Assembly: GCF_020544465.1 (NCBI RefSeq)
Contig: NZ_CP066126.1
Span: forward strand, 4,712,001 to 4,776,000
DNA: 64,000 nucleotides
Direction of reading: 5' to 3'
DNA from: Chromobacterium rhizoryzae
Lineage (GTDB): Bacteria; Pseudomonadota; Gammaproteobacteria; Burkholderiales; Chromobacteriaceae
Positions 15,292-23,877 of this stretch are shown here, in pieces. The notes beneath the pieces were generated by a model, which saw nothing but the letters and a program-made list of their open reading frames with translations, searched no databases and was not told the DNA's origin. The position numbers and the translations under genes are program-made. The first letter of the stretch is position 1. Every line of letters begins with the position of its first letter.

Positions 15292-17652
15292 ATGCGCGCG
15301 CGCTCCTTTCTGCTCTCCTGTCTACTGCCGGCCTTCTGCCTGTCCGGTCTGAGCCACGCCGGCTTCAAGCCGGCGGAACGCGCCTGGCTGGCCAAGCACC
15401 CGGTGGTGCGCTACGCGATAGACCCCCACGGCTGGCCTATCGAATACATGGAGGACGGCGAGCACCGCGGCCTGACCCAGGCTTATCTGAACCGCATTTC
15501 CGAGATCAGCGGCCTGCGCTTCGAGCTGGTGCCGGTGGCCAACCGCCAACAGGCGGTGGACATGATGCTGAGCGGCCGCATCGATCTGCTCACCGCGCTG
15601 TCCTCCGGCCTGATTCCGCCGGAGGTGGGCCGGCGCATCCGCTTCAGCGACCCCTATTTTTCCGGCAGCACCGTGCTGGTCACCCAGCCGGACAAGCCCA
15701 TCGTGTTCAACACCTCCAAGCTGGCCAACAAGACCATCGCGGTGGAAAGCGGCGACCCTTACGAATACTTCCTGCGCGAAAACTTTCCCGCGGTGGACAT
15801 CGTGGCCACGCCCACGCCGCTGGCGGCGCTGGACGCGGTGGCGGACGGCAAGGCCTACGCCGCGGTGGGGCTGGACGCGGTGATGCAGTCCGTGATCCGC
15901 CGCCGTTATTACGGCTCGCTGCGCATCGCCGGCAGCGTCAGCGAAATGCCCAGACTGGTGTCGATGGCGGTGAACAAGGACCAGCCGCAACTGCTGTCCA
16001 TCATCAACGGCTCGCTGGCGCGGCTGACCGCGGACGACACCCAGCACATGCTGGAAGACTGGTTGCAGACCACCGACTACGGCGCGCCGTCCTGGCGCTC
16101 CATCGCCCGTTATTACGCGCTGGAGCTGTCCGGCGTCGGCCTGGTCCTGCTCTTGCTGCTGCTGTTCGCCCAGCGCGCCCACGCCGCGCGCCGCGCCGCC
16201 CAGCGCAGCGAGGCGGAGAAATCCACCTTTCTGGCGGTGATGAGCCATGAAATCCGCACGCCGATGAACGCGGTGCTGGCCTCGGTGGAGCTGCTGCGCC
16301 AGGCCGAGCTGCCGCCGCGCGAACGCGAGCTGGCGGCGCTGGCCAACGCCTCGGCGGTGAATTTGCTGGAGCTGCTGGACAATGTGCTGGACGTGTCCAA
16401 GCTCAACGCCAGGCGGCTGCGGCTGGAGCCGCTGGCCACCGACGCGGCGGCGCTGTCCAGCGGCGTGGCGGCGATCTACCGCGCCTGCGCGGAAAAGAAA
16501 GGGCTGGAACTGCGGCTGGAGCTGCTTGGCCTGTGCGGCCGCCTGCTGGTGCTGGACCCGGTGCGCCTGCGCCAGATCCTGAGCAATCTGCTCAGCAACG
16601 CGGTCAAGTTCACCCGCCAGGGCGAGGTGTGTCTGCGATTGGAACTACAGGAAATAGAGGAAGAGCGGGCGCTGCTCTGCGTCCAGGTCAGCGACACCGG
16701 CATCGGCATCGCGCCGGAACAGCAGGCCCGCTTGTTTCACGAATACGCGCAGGCGGACCATACCCAGCAACGCTACGGCGGCACCGGGCTGGGCTTGTTG
16801 ATCTGCCGGCAACTGGTGGAGCTGATGTCCGGCCGCATCGCGCTGGACAGCCAGCCGGAACAAGGCACCACGGTGACCTTGTGGCTGCCGGTGCGCCATG
16901 CGCCGGCCGAGCCGGCAGCGGCCGCCGAGCCGGACGTCGCCAGCCCGCCGGCCGCCCTCAAGGAAGCCTGCGACCCCATCCTGGTGGTGGAGGACCAGCC
17001 GGCCAATCGCTTCATCATCGCCCAGCAGTTGCTGCAACTGGGCTACCGCGCGGTGACGGCGGACAACGGCGCCGCCGCGCTGGGCTTGCTGGATCAGGGC
17101 CAGCGCTTCGCCATGGCGCTGCTGGACTGCAATCTGCCCGGCATCAGCGGCTATCAACTGGCGCTGCGGCTACGCCGCCACCCGGCCTTGCAGTGGCAGC
17201 CCTATCTGCCCATCATCGCCATCTCGGCCACCACCGGCATAGAACACCAGCAGCGTTGCCTGGACAGCGGCATCGACAGCTGCCTGACCAAGCCCTTGCG
17301 GCTGGCCCAGCTGGAACAGATCATGACGCTGTGGCTGGATCACCGCCCCGGCCCGGCGCCGGCCGCGCCGGTCCCGCCCAACGGCGAGCTGACGCAGTTG
17401 CTAAGCCACAGCTGCGACGCCGACGCCGCCGCCTTGCGCCAGGCCTTGCAGGCGCGGGACTGGCCGCAGGCGGAACACTACGCGCACCGCCTGCACGGCG
17501 TGGCGCTCAGCGCCGGCCTGCCGCGCCTGCCGGCGCTGGCGGCGGACATGCAGACCGCGCTGCGCCAGCCGCAGCCGGACGCCGCCCGGCTGCAAGACCT
17601 GCTTCAGGCGCTGGAGGCGGCGCTGCCGCAAGCGGAGCCGAGCGGCGACTGA
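15292..17652 (+). CDS. BvgS/EvgS-like hybrid sensor histidine kinase
   Basis: A 786-residue inner-membrane phosphorelay kinase. Order: signal peptide (1-23), one periplasmic solute-binding (Venus-flytrap, SBP_bac_3) domain (~25-262), one membrane helix (~277-293), HisKA domain with phospho-His 319 in MSHEIRTPMN, HATPase (DTGIGIA, GGTGLGL), receiver domain with D612 (ALLDCNLPG) and K667, and an HPt domain with H732 (HRLHG). BvgS itself has two flytrap domains and a PAS; this one is shorter, like the single-VFT kinases. The start is 4 bp after the response regulator. The last 49 bp overlap iacP on the opposite strand. Confidence 0.88.
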   Translation: MRARSFLLSCLLPAFCLSGLSHAGFKPAERAWLAKHPVVRYAIDPHGWPIEYMEDGEHRGLTQAYLNRISEISGLRFELVPVANRQQAVDMMLSGRIDLLTALSSGLIPPEVGRRIRFSDPYFSGSTVLVTQPDKPIVFNTSKLANKTIAVESGDPYEYFLRENFPAVDIVATPTPLAALDAVADGKAYAAVGLDAVMQSVIRRRYYGSLRIAGSVSEMPRLVSMAVNKDQPQLLSIINGSLARLTADDTQHMLEDWLQTTDYGAPSWRSIARYYALELSGVGLVLLLLLLFAQRAHAARRAAQRSEAEKSTFLAVMSHEIRTPMNAVLASVELLRQAELPPRERELAALANASAVNLLELLDNVLDVSKLNARRLRLEPLATDAAALSSGVAAIYRACAEKKGLELRLELLGLCGRLLVLDPVRLRQILSNLLSNAVKFTRQGEVCLRLELQEIEEERALLCVQVSDTGIGIAPEQQARLFHEYAQADHTQQRYGGTGLGLLICRQLVELMSGRIALDSQPEQGTTVTLWLPVRHAPAEPAAAAEPDVASPPAALKEACDPILVVEDQPANRFIIAQQLLQLGYRAVTADNGAAALGLLDQGQRFAMALLDCNLPGISGYQLALRLRRHPALQWQPYLPIIAISATTGIEHQQRCLDSGIDSCLTKPLRLAQLEQIMTLWLDHRPGPAPAAPVPPNGELTQLLSHSCDADAAALRQALQARDWPQAEHYAHRLHGVALSAGLPRLPALAADMQTALRQPQPDAARLQDLLQALEAALPQAEPSGD

Positions 17653-17900
17653 GCGAGGCGACCCGCCAGCTGCCGCTCCACCACCTGGCAGACATGGGCC
17701 ACGGTCTTGATGTCGACGATGTCGTCGACGCCGATCTCGATGCCGAACTCATCGTTCAGCAAGAGCACCATGTCCAGCAGCTCCATCGAGTCCGCGTACA
17801 ACTCGTCCACCAGCCGCGCCTGCGGCTGCAGCTTGGACTCCTCCACCGATAAACAGCAAGCCATCACCGCCACCACTTGTTGCTCAAGACTGATTGCCAC
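17604..17900 (-). CDS. iacP: IacP-like type III-associated acyl carrier protein
   Basis: A 98-residue acyl carrier protein. The 4'-phosphopantetheine attachment site is S38 in ADSMELLD, and the helix pattern EFGIEIGVDDIVDIKTVAHVC matches ACPs. In Salmonella SPI-1, iacP directly follows sipA and aids secretion of translocon or effector proteins; the same order is seen here. It begins with GTG at 17900, after GGGAG, inside the end of sipA (17-bp overlap). The C-terminal ~15 residues (after ERQLAGRL) are extra compared with the 82-residue Salmonella protein. That extension lies exactly where the gene overlaps the convergent kinase gene. Confidence 0.82.
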   Translation of the reverse strand: MAISLEQQVVAVMACCLSVEESKLQPQARLVDELYADSMELLDMVLLLNDEFGIEIGVDDIVDIKTVAHVCQVVERQLAGRLAQSPLGSACGSAASSA

Positions 17901-20900
17901 GGTTGCGCTCCCGGATGCGGTTGGGATCGAGATGCAGGCCGTCGGTGGTCAGGGTGACGCCCGAAGACGAGCTCAAGGCTTCGCCGCGCCGCGCCTCCGC
18001 GGCCGCGTCTATGCTCAGCCCGCTGAGCAACGCCGTCACCAGCGGGTTGGCCGGCTTACCGCGCGGCAATAGATTGGCCTCGCGGATCAAGGTGCGCGCG
18101 AAGCTGCTCAGCGCCTGGCGCTGTCGCTCCAAACCCGGATGCTCGGCCAGCACTTGCCGCAACTGCGCGGCATCGTCGCCCAGCGTGCCCGCCTTGCCGT
18201 CGGCGAAGTCCTTCAACACGCCGCTCTGCTGGGTGCTGTTGCCCGGCAACACGCGGTTGCGCAGCGCTTCGAACTCGCGTCGTTGCGCGAAGGGCTGCGT
18301 CGCGTCGGGCTCCAAGGCGCCGCGCACCGCGCGGATCAGCTCGCTGCCGGCGTCGAGCGCGAAAGCGCGGCTACGCAGATAAGCCTGGGTCGGCAGCGTG
18401 TACAGATTGCCGTCGCGGAACTTGAGCCCGCCGAAGCCGCCTCCGACCCCTTCAGCCGCCTGAGCCGCGTCCGCCGTCGGCGCGCGGCCAAGCTGAGACG
18501 CTGGTCCATTGGCCTCCGGTTCGCCGGCCGCGCTCTGGCCGGCGGCGGCGTTCAAGACTTGGGATAAGCCATCCGCCACCTGTCGCGCGGCCTGATGCAG
18601 ACTCGAGCCGGCATCGGCGGCCGGCGCGTCTCCGGCCGACAAGCGAACCGCCTGGTCCAACGGCGTGCTGGCCGCTTGCCGGATATCGACGCGTTCGGCC
18701 CGCAACTCGCCTTCCACGCGCCGGCCGGCCGCGGTGTCCAGCACCTGGGACAAGCCGTCGGCTACCTCGCGCGCGGCCTGATGCAGGCGAGAGCCGGCAT
18801 CCGCCGCCGGCGTGTTGCGCGGCTGAAGACCCAAGCCGCTCAGAAACTCGCCCAACAAGGGATTGGCGCGTCCGCCCGGCGGCAGCAAATTGGTTTCCCG
18901 GATCAGGGTTTGCGCAAAACCGCCCAGCGCCTGGCGCTGACGCTCCAGGCCGGGGTGCTCGGCCAGCACCCCGCCCAGCCGGCGCGCGTCGGCGGCCAGC
19001 GTTTCCGGCGCGCCGTCGGCGAATTGCCGCAGCAAATCGTCTTGCTGCATGCGGCCGCTGGGCAACATCCGGTTGCGCAAGGCTTCGAACTCGCGCCGTT
19101 GCGCGAAGGGCTGCGCCGCGTCGGGCTCCAGCGCGTCGCGCAGCGCCTTGATCAGCTCCCGGCCGGCGGCATGGCCGTCCAAGGTCGAATGGAAGATCTG
19201 GCTGCGCAGATAGGCCTGGCTGGGCAGATTGCGCAGCGGGCCGCCACGGAAGGCCAGCTCGGCGAACTCCCCGCCTAGGCTGGCGGTTTGCGGCTGGGCT
19301 GCCGCGTCGAGCCGCGCCTGACGCGCCGTCGCCTCCAGCTTGCCCGCTTGCGCCGCGCCGGGAATGGGGGTCGCCAGCGTTTCCTCGTCCAGCGCCGTGT
19401 TCATCAGCTCGGACATAGCCGTCGACACCTGGCTGGCCGCGTCGCGCAAAGCTTGGCCGGCATCGGTCTGCGTGCCCTGTTCCACGCCGGACGGCACGCC
19501 GCCGAGAGTCGCGGACTGCGGCGTGGCCGGCTGGCTGAGCCACGCCTGACGCGCCGTCGCCTCCAGCTTGCCCGCCTGCGCCGCGCCGGGCGTGGGCGCC
19601 GTCAGCGTTTCCTCGCCCAGCGCCGTACCCATCAGCTCGGACATCGCCTCCATCACCTGGCTGGCCGCGTGATGCAAAGTCTGGCCGCCATCGGTCTGCG
19701 TGCCCTGCTCCACGCCGGACGGCGCGCCTCCCAGGATTGCGGATTGCGATGCGGCCGGCTGGCTGATCCGCGCCTGACGCGCGGTCGCTTCCAGCTTGCC
19801 GGCTTGCGCCGCGCCGGGCGTGGGCGCCGTCAGCGTTTCCTCGCCCAGCGCCGTGTTCATCAGCTCGGACAAGGCGCCCGTTACCTGGCTGGCCGCGTCC
19901 AGCAAGGGATGACGCGTTTCCGACAAGGTAGCCTGCTGCGGCTTGGGCAAGTCCTGGCTGCGGGCGACTTGCGGCGCCGGCATGCGCAAAGACGTCACCA
20001 GGCGCGAGGGCGCTCCGCCATGATGGCGGTTGCCCTTGTTCACATCGCCCAGATAGGTGTCGCCGCGCTTGTCCCAACGCCGGTTGTCCTGACGGTTGTC
20101 CTGGCTGTTGTCGTTAAAGTTGAAGTGGTAATGCACCTCTTGCGGCCGCGGCGTTTCACCCGGCTCCGCCGGGCCCGGGTTCGGCTGAGGGCCCGGGCCG
20201 GGATCGGGCTGATCGGCGCGGACCGGCTCCGGCCGTTCCGGGTCTTTCGGACCCTGGCCCAAGCCCTCCAGCAGGCTGCGCAACAATTGCGGCAGGATGG
20301 CGACGGTGTCGAGGTCGCGCGCCAGCGTGCCCACGCTGACGCCGCGCTGCTCTATCAACTCGCCGCGCCGCTGCCGCAGTTCTTCAAAAGCCTTCATCGC
20401 CGCGCTGTCCACCAGTTCGGTCAAACGCTGGCAGGTGCTCTCGTCCAGCTGACGCCCCAAGTGGGACTCGACGCGGGACAGGATGAAAGGCACCACCTCG
20501 CGACGCATGAAGTCATTGCCCAGCTGCAACACGCCGCCCGGACATTGCCGCTCCATCATGGCGGCCAGCTTGTGCTCCAGCTTGCTGCGCTGCTGATAGT
20601 GCTTGTCGGTTCTCGGCGTCCACGGGCCAAAAGCGGATTTTTCGCCCAGGCCGTCCTTCAATACCTTGTCGGTGTACTGCTGCGCCAGCCCGTCCAGCGC
20701 TTGGCGCGCCTGTTCGCTCAGGCCCTCCTGCCGGCTCAACTGGCTGTAGACCTTGGCGAATTCGGCGATTTCCAGCTTGGCGTAGCGGTTGGGCGACTCC
20801 TGATACAGCTCGCCCAGACGCTGAGACTGCGACGAGGCGGCGAACAAGGCCGCCACGCTGTCGCGGCTGTAGTCCGCCTTGTAGCTGGCCAGATCCGCCA

Positions 20901-21048
20901 GCGAGTGGCGACGCGGCGGCGCGGCGTCGCTGCTGCGCGCCTCGCTCAGCCGTCGCGCCAAGGCGCTGGCCGGCCGCGCCGGTCCATTCAGCAGCGCGGA
21001 CAGGTCCGGGCAGGAATGGGCGCGTGATAATCCGGAAAGTCCCGGCAT
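17884..21048 (-). CDS. sipA: SipA/CipA-like type III effector with internal repeats and duplicated C-terminal domain
   Basis: A 1054-residue secreted effector, much longer than the ~685-residue Salmonella SipA. Residues ~50-265 look like the SipA N-terminal chaperone-binding/secretion domain (ASYKADYSRDSVAALFAASSQ...). Residues 265-305 are Pro-rich. Residues 381-~582 hold three 76-residue repeats (each with AASQV...SELM and GAAQAGKLEATARQA). The C-terminal module, marked FAQRREFEALRNR, LAEHPGLERQRQAL and ANPL, occurs twice: residues ~596-742 and ~872-1013. In SipA the C-terminal domain binds and bundles actin, so two copies may cross-link actin by themselves. This is inference. RBS AGGAG lies against the R1 repeat end. 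It is followed by iacP, as in SPI-1. Confidence 0.82.
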   Translation of the reverse strand: MPGLSGLSRAHSCPDLSALLNGPARPASALARRLSEARSSDAAPPRRHSLADLASYKADYSRDSVAALFAASSQSQRLGELYQESPNRYAKLEIAEFAKVYSQLSRQEGLSEQARQALDGLAQQYTDKVLKDGLGEKSAFGPWTPRTDKHYQQRSKLEHKLAAMMERQCPGGVLQLGNDFMRREVVPFILSRVESHLGRQLDESTCQRLTELVDSAAMKAFEELRQRRGELIEQRGVSVGTLARDLDTVAILPQLLRSLLEGLGQGPKDPERPEPVRADQPDPGPGPQPNPGPAEPGETPRPQEVHYHFNFNDNSQDNRQDNRRWDKRGDTYLGDVNKGNRHHGGAPSRLVTSLRMPAPQVARSQDLPKPQQATLSETRHPLLDAASQVTGALSELMNTALGEETLTAPTPGAAQAGKLEATARQARISQPAASQSAILGGAPSGVEQGTQTDGGQTLHHAASQVMEAMSELMGTALGEETLTAPTPGAAQAGKLEATARQAWLSQPATPQSATLGGVPSGVEQGTQTDAGQALRDAASQVSTAMSELMNTALDEETLATPIPGAAQAGKLEATARQARLDAAAQPQTASLGGEFAELAFRGGPLRNLPSQAYLRSQIFHSTLDGHAAGRELIKALRDALEPDAAQPFAQRREFEALRNRMLPSGRMQQDDLLRQFADGAPETLAADARRLGGVLAEHPGLERQRQALGGFAQTLIRETNLLPPGGRANPLLGEFLSGLGLQPRNTPAADAGSRLHQAAREVADGLSQVLDTAAGRRVEGELRAERVDIRQAASTPLDQAVRLSAGDAPAADAGSSLHQAARQVADGLSQVLNAAAGQSAAGEPEANGPASQLGRAPTADAAQAAEGVGGGFGGLKFRDGNLYTLPTQAYLRSRAFALDAGSELIRAVRGALEPDATQPFAQRREFEALRNRVLPGNSTQQSGVLKDFADGKAGTLGDDAAQLRQVLAEHPGLERQRQALSSFARTLIREANLLPRGKPANPLVTALLSGLSIDAAAEARRGEALSSSSGVTLTTDGLHLDPNRIRERNRGNQS

Positions 21049-21058
21049 GTTGCTCTCC

Positions 21059-21202
21059 TAAGAGCCTGTTCACGATCTTGCGAGCAAGAGCGAGACAAGG
21101 CGAAAACGAGCGAAAAGCGGAATGTACTCGTGTACATGAGCATTTTGAGCTTGTTTTTAACGCCGTATCGCCACAGCGCAGCAGTTCATGAACAGGTTCT
21201 AA
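21059..21202 (+). repeat. R1 repeat copy G, inside the sip operon
   Basis: Left end TAAGAGCCTGTTCACGATCT, right end AGTTCATGAACAGGTTCTAA. The body contains GCGAGACAAGGCGAAAACGAGC and GTACATGAGCATTTTGAGC. It lies between sipD and sipA, so any sipA transcript made from the sicA promoter must pass through it. The rest of 21203-21276 has no gene. Confidence 0.82.
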
Positions 21203-21276
21203 AATGTTGATGACGGTTAACGACAAGCTGAGGACAGGGGCGTCGGCGCGCCCGGCCTCAAGCGTCAAACCGCTGC

Positions 21277-22464
21277 TTAGCCTTGCAGGAAGGACTTGGC
21301 GGTTTCCGTGCAGCTGCTGATGGTACTGCTGAGCACCTTGACCAGGTTGTCGTACAGCGAATTGGCGTTGCTGTATTTCTGGGTCAGCGTCTGCAGGGTG
21401 TTTTTCAGGTTTTCTTCCTGCGCCTTGAAACCGGACTGCCAGGCCTGGAATTTGGCGTTGTCCATTTCCACCGCCGAGCCACTGCCCAAGGCGCCAACGT
21501 CGCGGATCATGGTGTCGACCGGCGTCATGTCGATCACCACCACCCATTTGCCGTCCGCCGACTTCTGGACGCAGGAATCCGGCAAACCCATCTCCTTGGC
21601 CCACTTCCTGGCGTCCTCTTCGCTGCCGCCCTTGATCGGATCCGCCGATTTATCCTGCGAGGGGAAAAGCACCGCCGCTTTCTTGGGCAGGGAGAAATCC
21701 GATTTCAGCTTCTGCAGCGCGGCCTTGAGCGCATCGACGTCCAGCTTGACCTTGTTGCCGTCGCCGCCGGGTTTGATCCAGTTCGCCATCTGCGACAGGA
21801 TGTCGCTGAACGCCTTGTAGAACTCGGTGTACTGGGCCACCACGTTTTCGTACACGCCCAGATAGCCGTCCTTGATGTCGCCGATGGCCTTGCTGATCAT
21901 TTCCCACAGTTCGCGGTCGGAAATCATGTCCTTGGCCGCGCCCGGCGCCGTGTACAACATCGGCGCGGCAAATTCCCGCGCTGTGGGCGGAGCGTCGGCG
22001 AACACGTCGGCGATATCCGCCTGCAGCGTCGACTTTTGCTCGGCGGACATCACATAGCCGCTTTGCGCCAAAGCGCCCAGACTGCTTTTGAGTTGCTGAG
22101 TATTCAGCGTCTGCATGTCGCGGGCCTGGTCCTGCGCCCGCGTCAACGCGCCGCGCTGGAAATTAAGCCGCTCGGCCGCCGGCTGCTCGCCGCCGGCAAT
22201 CGCCGCCTGCCAGCGCTGGTCCGCCAGCTTGCTTTCATAGGTGGTCTGCCCTTCGACGGTGCGGCGGGCGGCCTCGTTGGCCTGGCGCAACGCGTCGGCC
22301 TTGTTCTGAGCGGTATTGAGCGCGGACAGCTCCGGCCCTTGCGGCGCGGCGGCGCGGGTTTCAACGGCGACGCCGCCGGTATCGGCTCGCGGCGCGGCGG
22401 CCGGGGTTTCCGTCGTTTGCGGCAGCGTCAGCGGCAAGGAGGATGTGGTTTGAATGCCGTTCAT
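21277..22464 (-). CDS. sipD: SipD/CipD-like needle-tip protein
   Basis: A 395-residue tip protein, slightly longer than Salmonella SipD (343). The N-terminal ~60 residues are Pro/Ala-rich and specific to this protein. The central and C-terminal parts have the long coiled-coil helices of the IpaD/SipD family, and the C-terminus (SSTISSCTETAKSFLQG) closely resembles the Salmonella end. It would cap the PrgI needle, sense host contact or bile salts, and guide insertion of SipB/SipC. The ATG at 22464 follows a GGGGAA-type site. The 140-bp gap to sipC contains a strong hairpin; sipA follows after R1 copy G. Confidence 0.87.
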   Translation of the reverse strand: MNGIQTTSSLPLTLPQTTETPAAAPRADTGGVAVETRAAAPQGPELSALNTAQNKADALRQANEAARRTVEGQTTYESKLADQRWQAAIAGGEQPAAERLNFQRGALTRAQDQARDMQTLNTQQLKSSLGALAQSGYVMSAEQKSTLQADIADVFADAPPTAREFAAPMLYTAPGAAKDMISDRELWEMISKAIGDIKDGYLGVYENVVAQYTEFYKAFSDILSQMANWIKPGGDGNKVKLDVDALKAALQKLKSDFSLPKKAAVLFPSQDKSADPIKGGSEEDARKWAKEMGLPDSCVQKSADGKWVVVIDMTPVDTMIRDVGALGSGSAVEMDNAKFQAWQSGFKAQEENLKNTLQTLTQKYSNANSLYDNLVKVLSSTISSCTETAKSFLQG

Positions 22465-22560
22465 GGGAATTCCCCTGCATGGCCAGCGCCGAGGCAGGCG
22501 CCAAGGCGCTGGCGGAATGAATGGTGTGGAAGGCCGGCCCGACCGGGATGGCTGGGCCGG

Positions 22561-22588
22561 CGGGCGGCGCCAGGGACGGCGCCGCCCG
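22561..22588 (-). other. Strong intercistronic hairpin between sipC and sipD
   Basis: CGGGCGGCGCC and GGCGCCGCCCG form a perfect 11-bp stem with a 6-nt loop, just after the sipC stop. No U tract follows, so it is more likely an RNA-stability or expression-balancing element than a full terminator. Confidence 0.55.
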
Positions 22589-22604
22589 GTTCCGGGCTAG
22601 CGGA

Positions 22605-23861
22605 TCAGGCGCGGATGTTGCCGGCTACCGCGCCCATGGCCGCGCTCTTGGATTGGCTGATGCTGTCCAAGGTGCGCAGCAGCTCCTGGATGAAGCTGTC
22701 GGATTTGCGGCTGCTCTCGCGGGTTTCCTCGGAGGCGGTATTGGCCACGCGGCTGGAAGCCTGGCTGATCTGCTGCTCGGACTGCTCCAGCGTGGAGGCG
22801 TAGCGGCCAGAGCCGCCGGCGATATTGCTGGCCGCGGACGAGCTGTCCATGATGGCCCGGCCGGTGGTTTGCTTGGCCTGAGCCTTGAGCTTGGTGTCGT
22901 CCATCGTTTGCTGCTCGATCGAGCTCTTCACCGACAAGTCCTCGCTGGCGCTGCCCAAGGCGGTTTCATGCGGCTTGCCCAGGTTCTGGTTGCTGGACTT
23001 CAAACCGATCTTGTCACCGGCCATGCCGTCCGCCACGCTGCCTGCGGCGTTGGACTGCGTGCCCGGCTCGCCTGCGCCCAACTTGGCCGCGCCCGGCTGC
23101 GACTTCAGGCCCACATGCTTCAGGCTGTCGGGCTCCGTGCCCAGCTTGACCGTGTTCTGACGGTTCAGCGTGGTTTGGATATTGCGACTCTCGTCGCCGG
23201 CCTTGGCCAGCTTGGGCGCGTTGTTCTTCAATGCGCCGCGTTCGGCGTTGAGGCCGTTCAAGCTCTTCTTGGCTCCGACGCCGGTAATGGCCATCTGGCC
23301 CACACCCTGAGCAATACTGCTGGACAGGTTGGCGATGCCTTCGCGCACCATGGAGGCGGCGGTGGCCTTGGTGGCGTCGAAGCTGACCAGCGACAACTTG
23401 GTGCTTAAAGCGTTGTCGGCGGTGCGCAGCGCCGACATCAAGACGATGGCGGCCACCAGCAGCGCCACCCCGCTGGGCGCCATGCCGCTGATGTCAAAGG
23501 ATTTACCCTGTTCTGCCTGTTCCTTGACCTTGTCGTTCATCAGCTTGTTCACGCCGGATTCGACCTTCTGGTACAAGGCGCCCAGATCCTGAACAAACTC
23601 CGGGTCCTTGGCTTTTTCGCTCAGATAGGCCTTCAGGCCGTCGGTCACCTGCTTGCTCACTTCGGCGGACGGCGGACGCAGTTCCGGCCCGCTCATCACC
23701 TCGGCCAGCGCCTTGCCGTCGCGGCCGGCGCTGTTCAGGATGGGCAGGATGTCCTTGATGTCCACCAGCGACTTGGCCGCCAGCGATTTATCGGTCGCGC
23801 CGGATTCCGCCGTAGCGGGGAAAAGAGTATGGACGGACGTGGTGTTGATAGTGTTCAGCAT
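22605..23861 (-). CDS. sipC: SipC/CipC-like translocon protein
   Basis: A 418-residue translocator, near the 409 residues of Salmonella SipC. One hydrophobic stretch (MAPSGVALLVAAIVLMSAL, ~residues 125-145) would span the host membrane. The C-terminal half is polar and Ser/Ala-rich with heptads, ending in a conserved LLRTLDSISQSKSAAMGAVAGNIRA. With SipB it would form the pore in the host membrane; Salmonella SipC also nucleates actin. The ATG at 23861 follows AGGAG. It is 16 bp downstream of sipB and in the same operon. Confidence 0.87.
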   Translation of the reverse strand: MLNTINTTSVHTLFPATAESGATDKSLAAKSLVDIKDILPILNSAGRDGKALAEVMSGPELRPPSAEVSKQVTDGLKAYLSEKAKDPEFVQDLGALYQKVESGVNKLMNDKVKEQAEQGKSFDISGMAPSGVALLVAAIVLMSALRTADNALSTKLSLVSFDATKATAASMVREGIANLSSSIAQGVGQMAITGVGAKKSLNGLNAERGALKNNAPKLAKAGDESRNIQTTLNRQNTVKLGTEPDSLKHVGLKSQPGAAKLGAGEPGTQSNAAGSVADGMAGDKIGLKSSNQNLGKPHETALGSASEDLSVKSSIEQQTMDDTKLKAQAKQTTGRAIMDSSSAASNIAGGSGRYASTLEQSEQQISQASSRVANTASEETRESSRKSDSFIQELLRTLDSISQSKSAAMGAVAGNIRA

Positions 23862-23877
23862 GCTATTTTCTCCTGAC

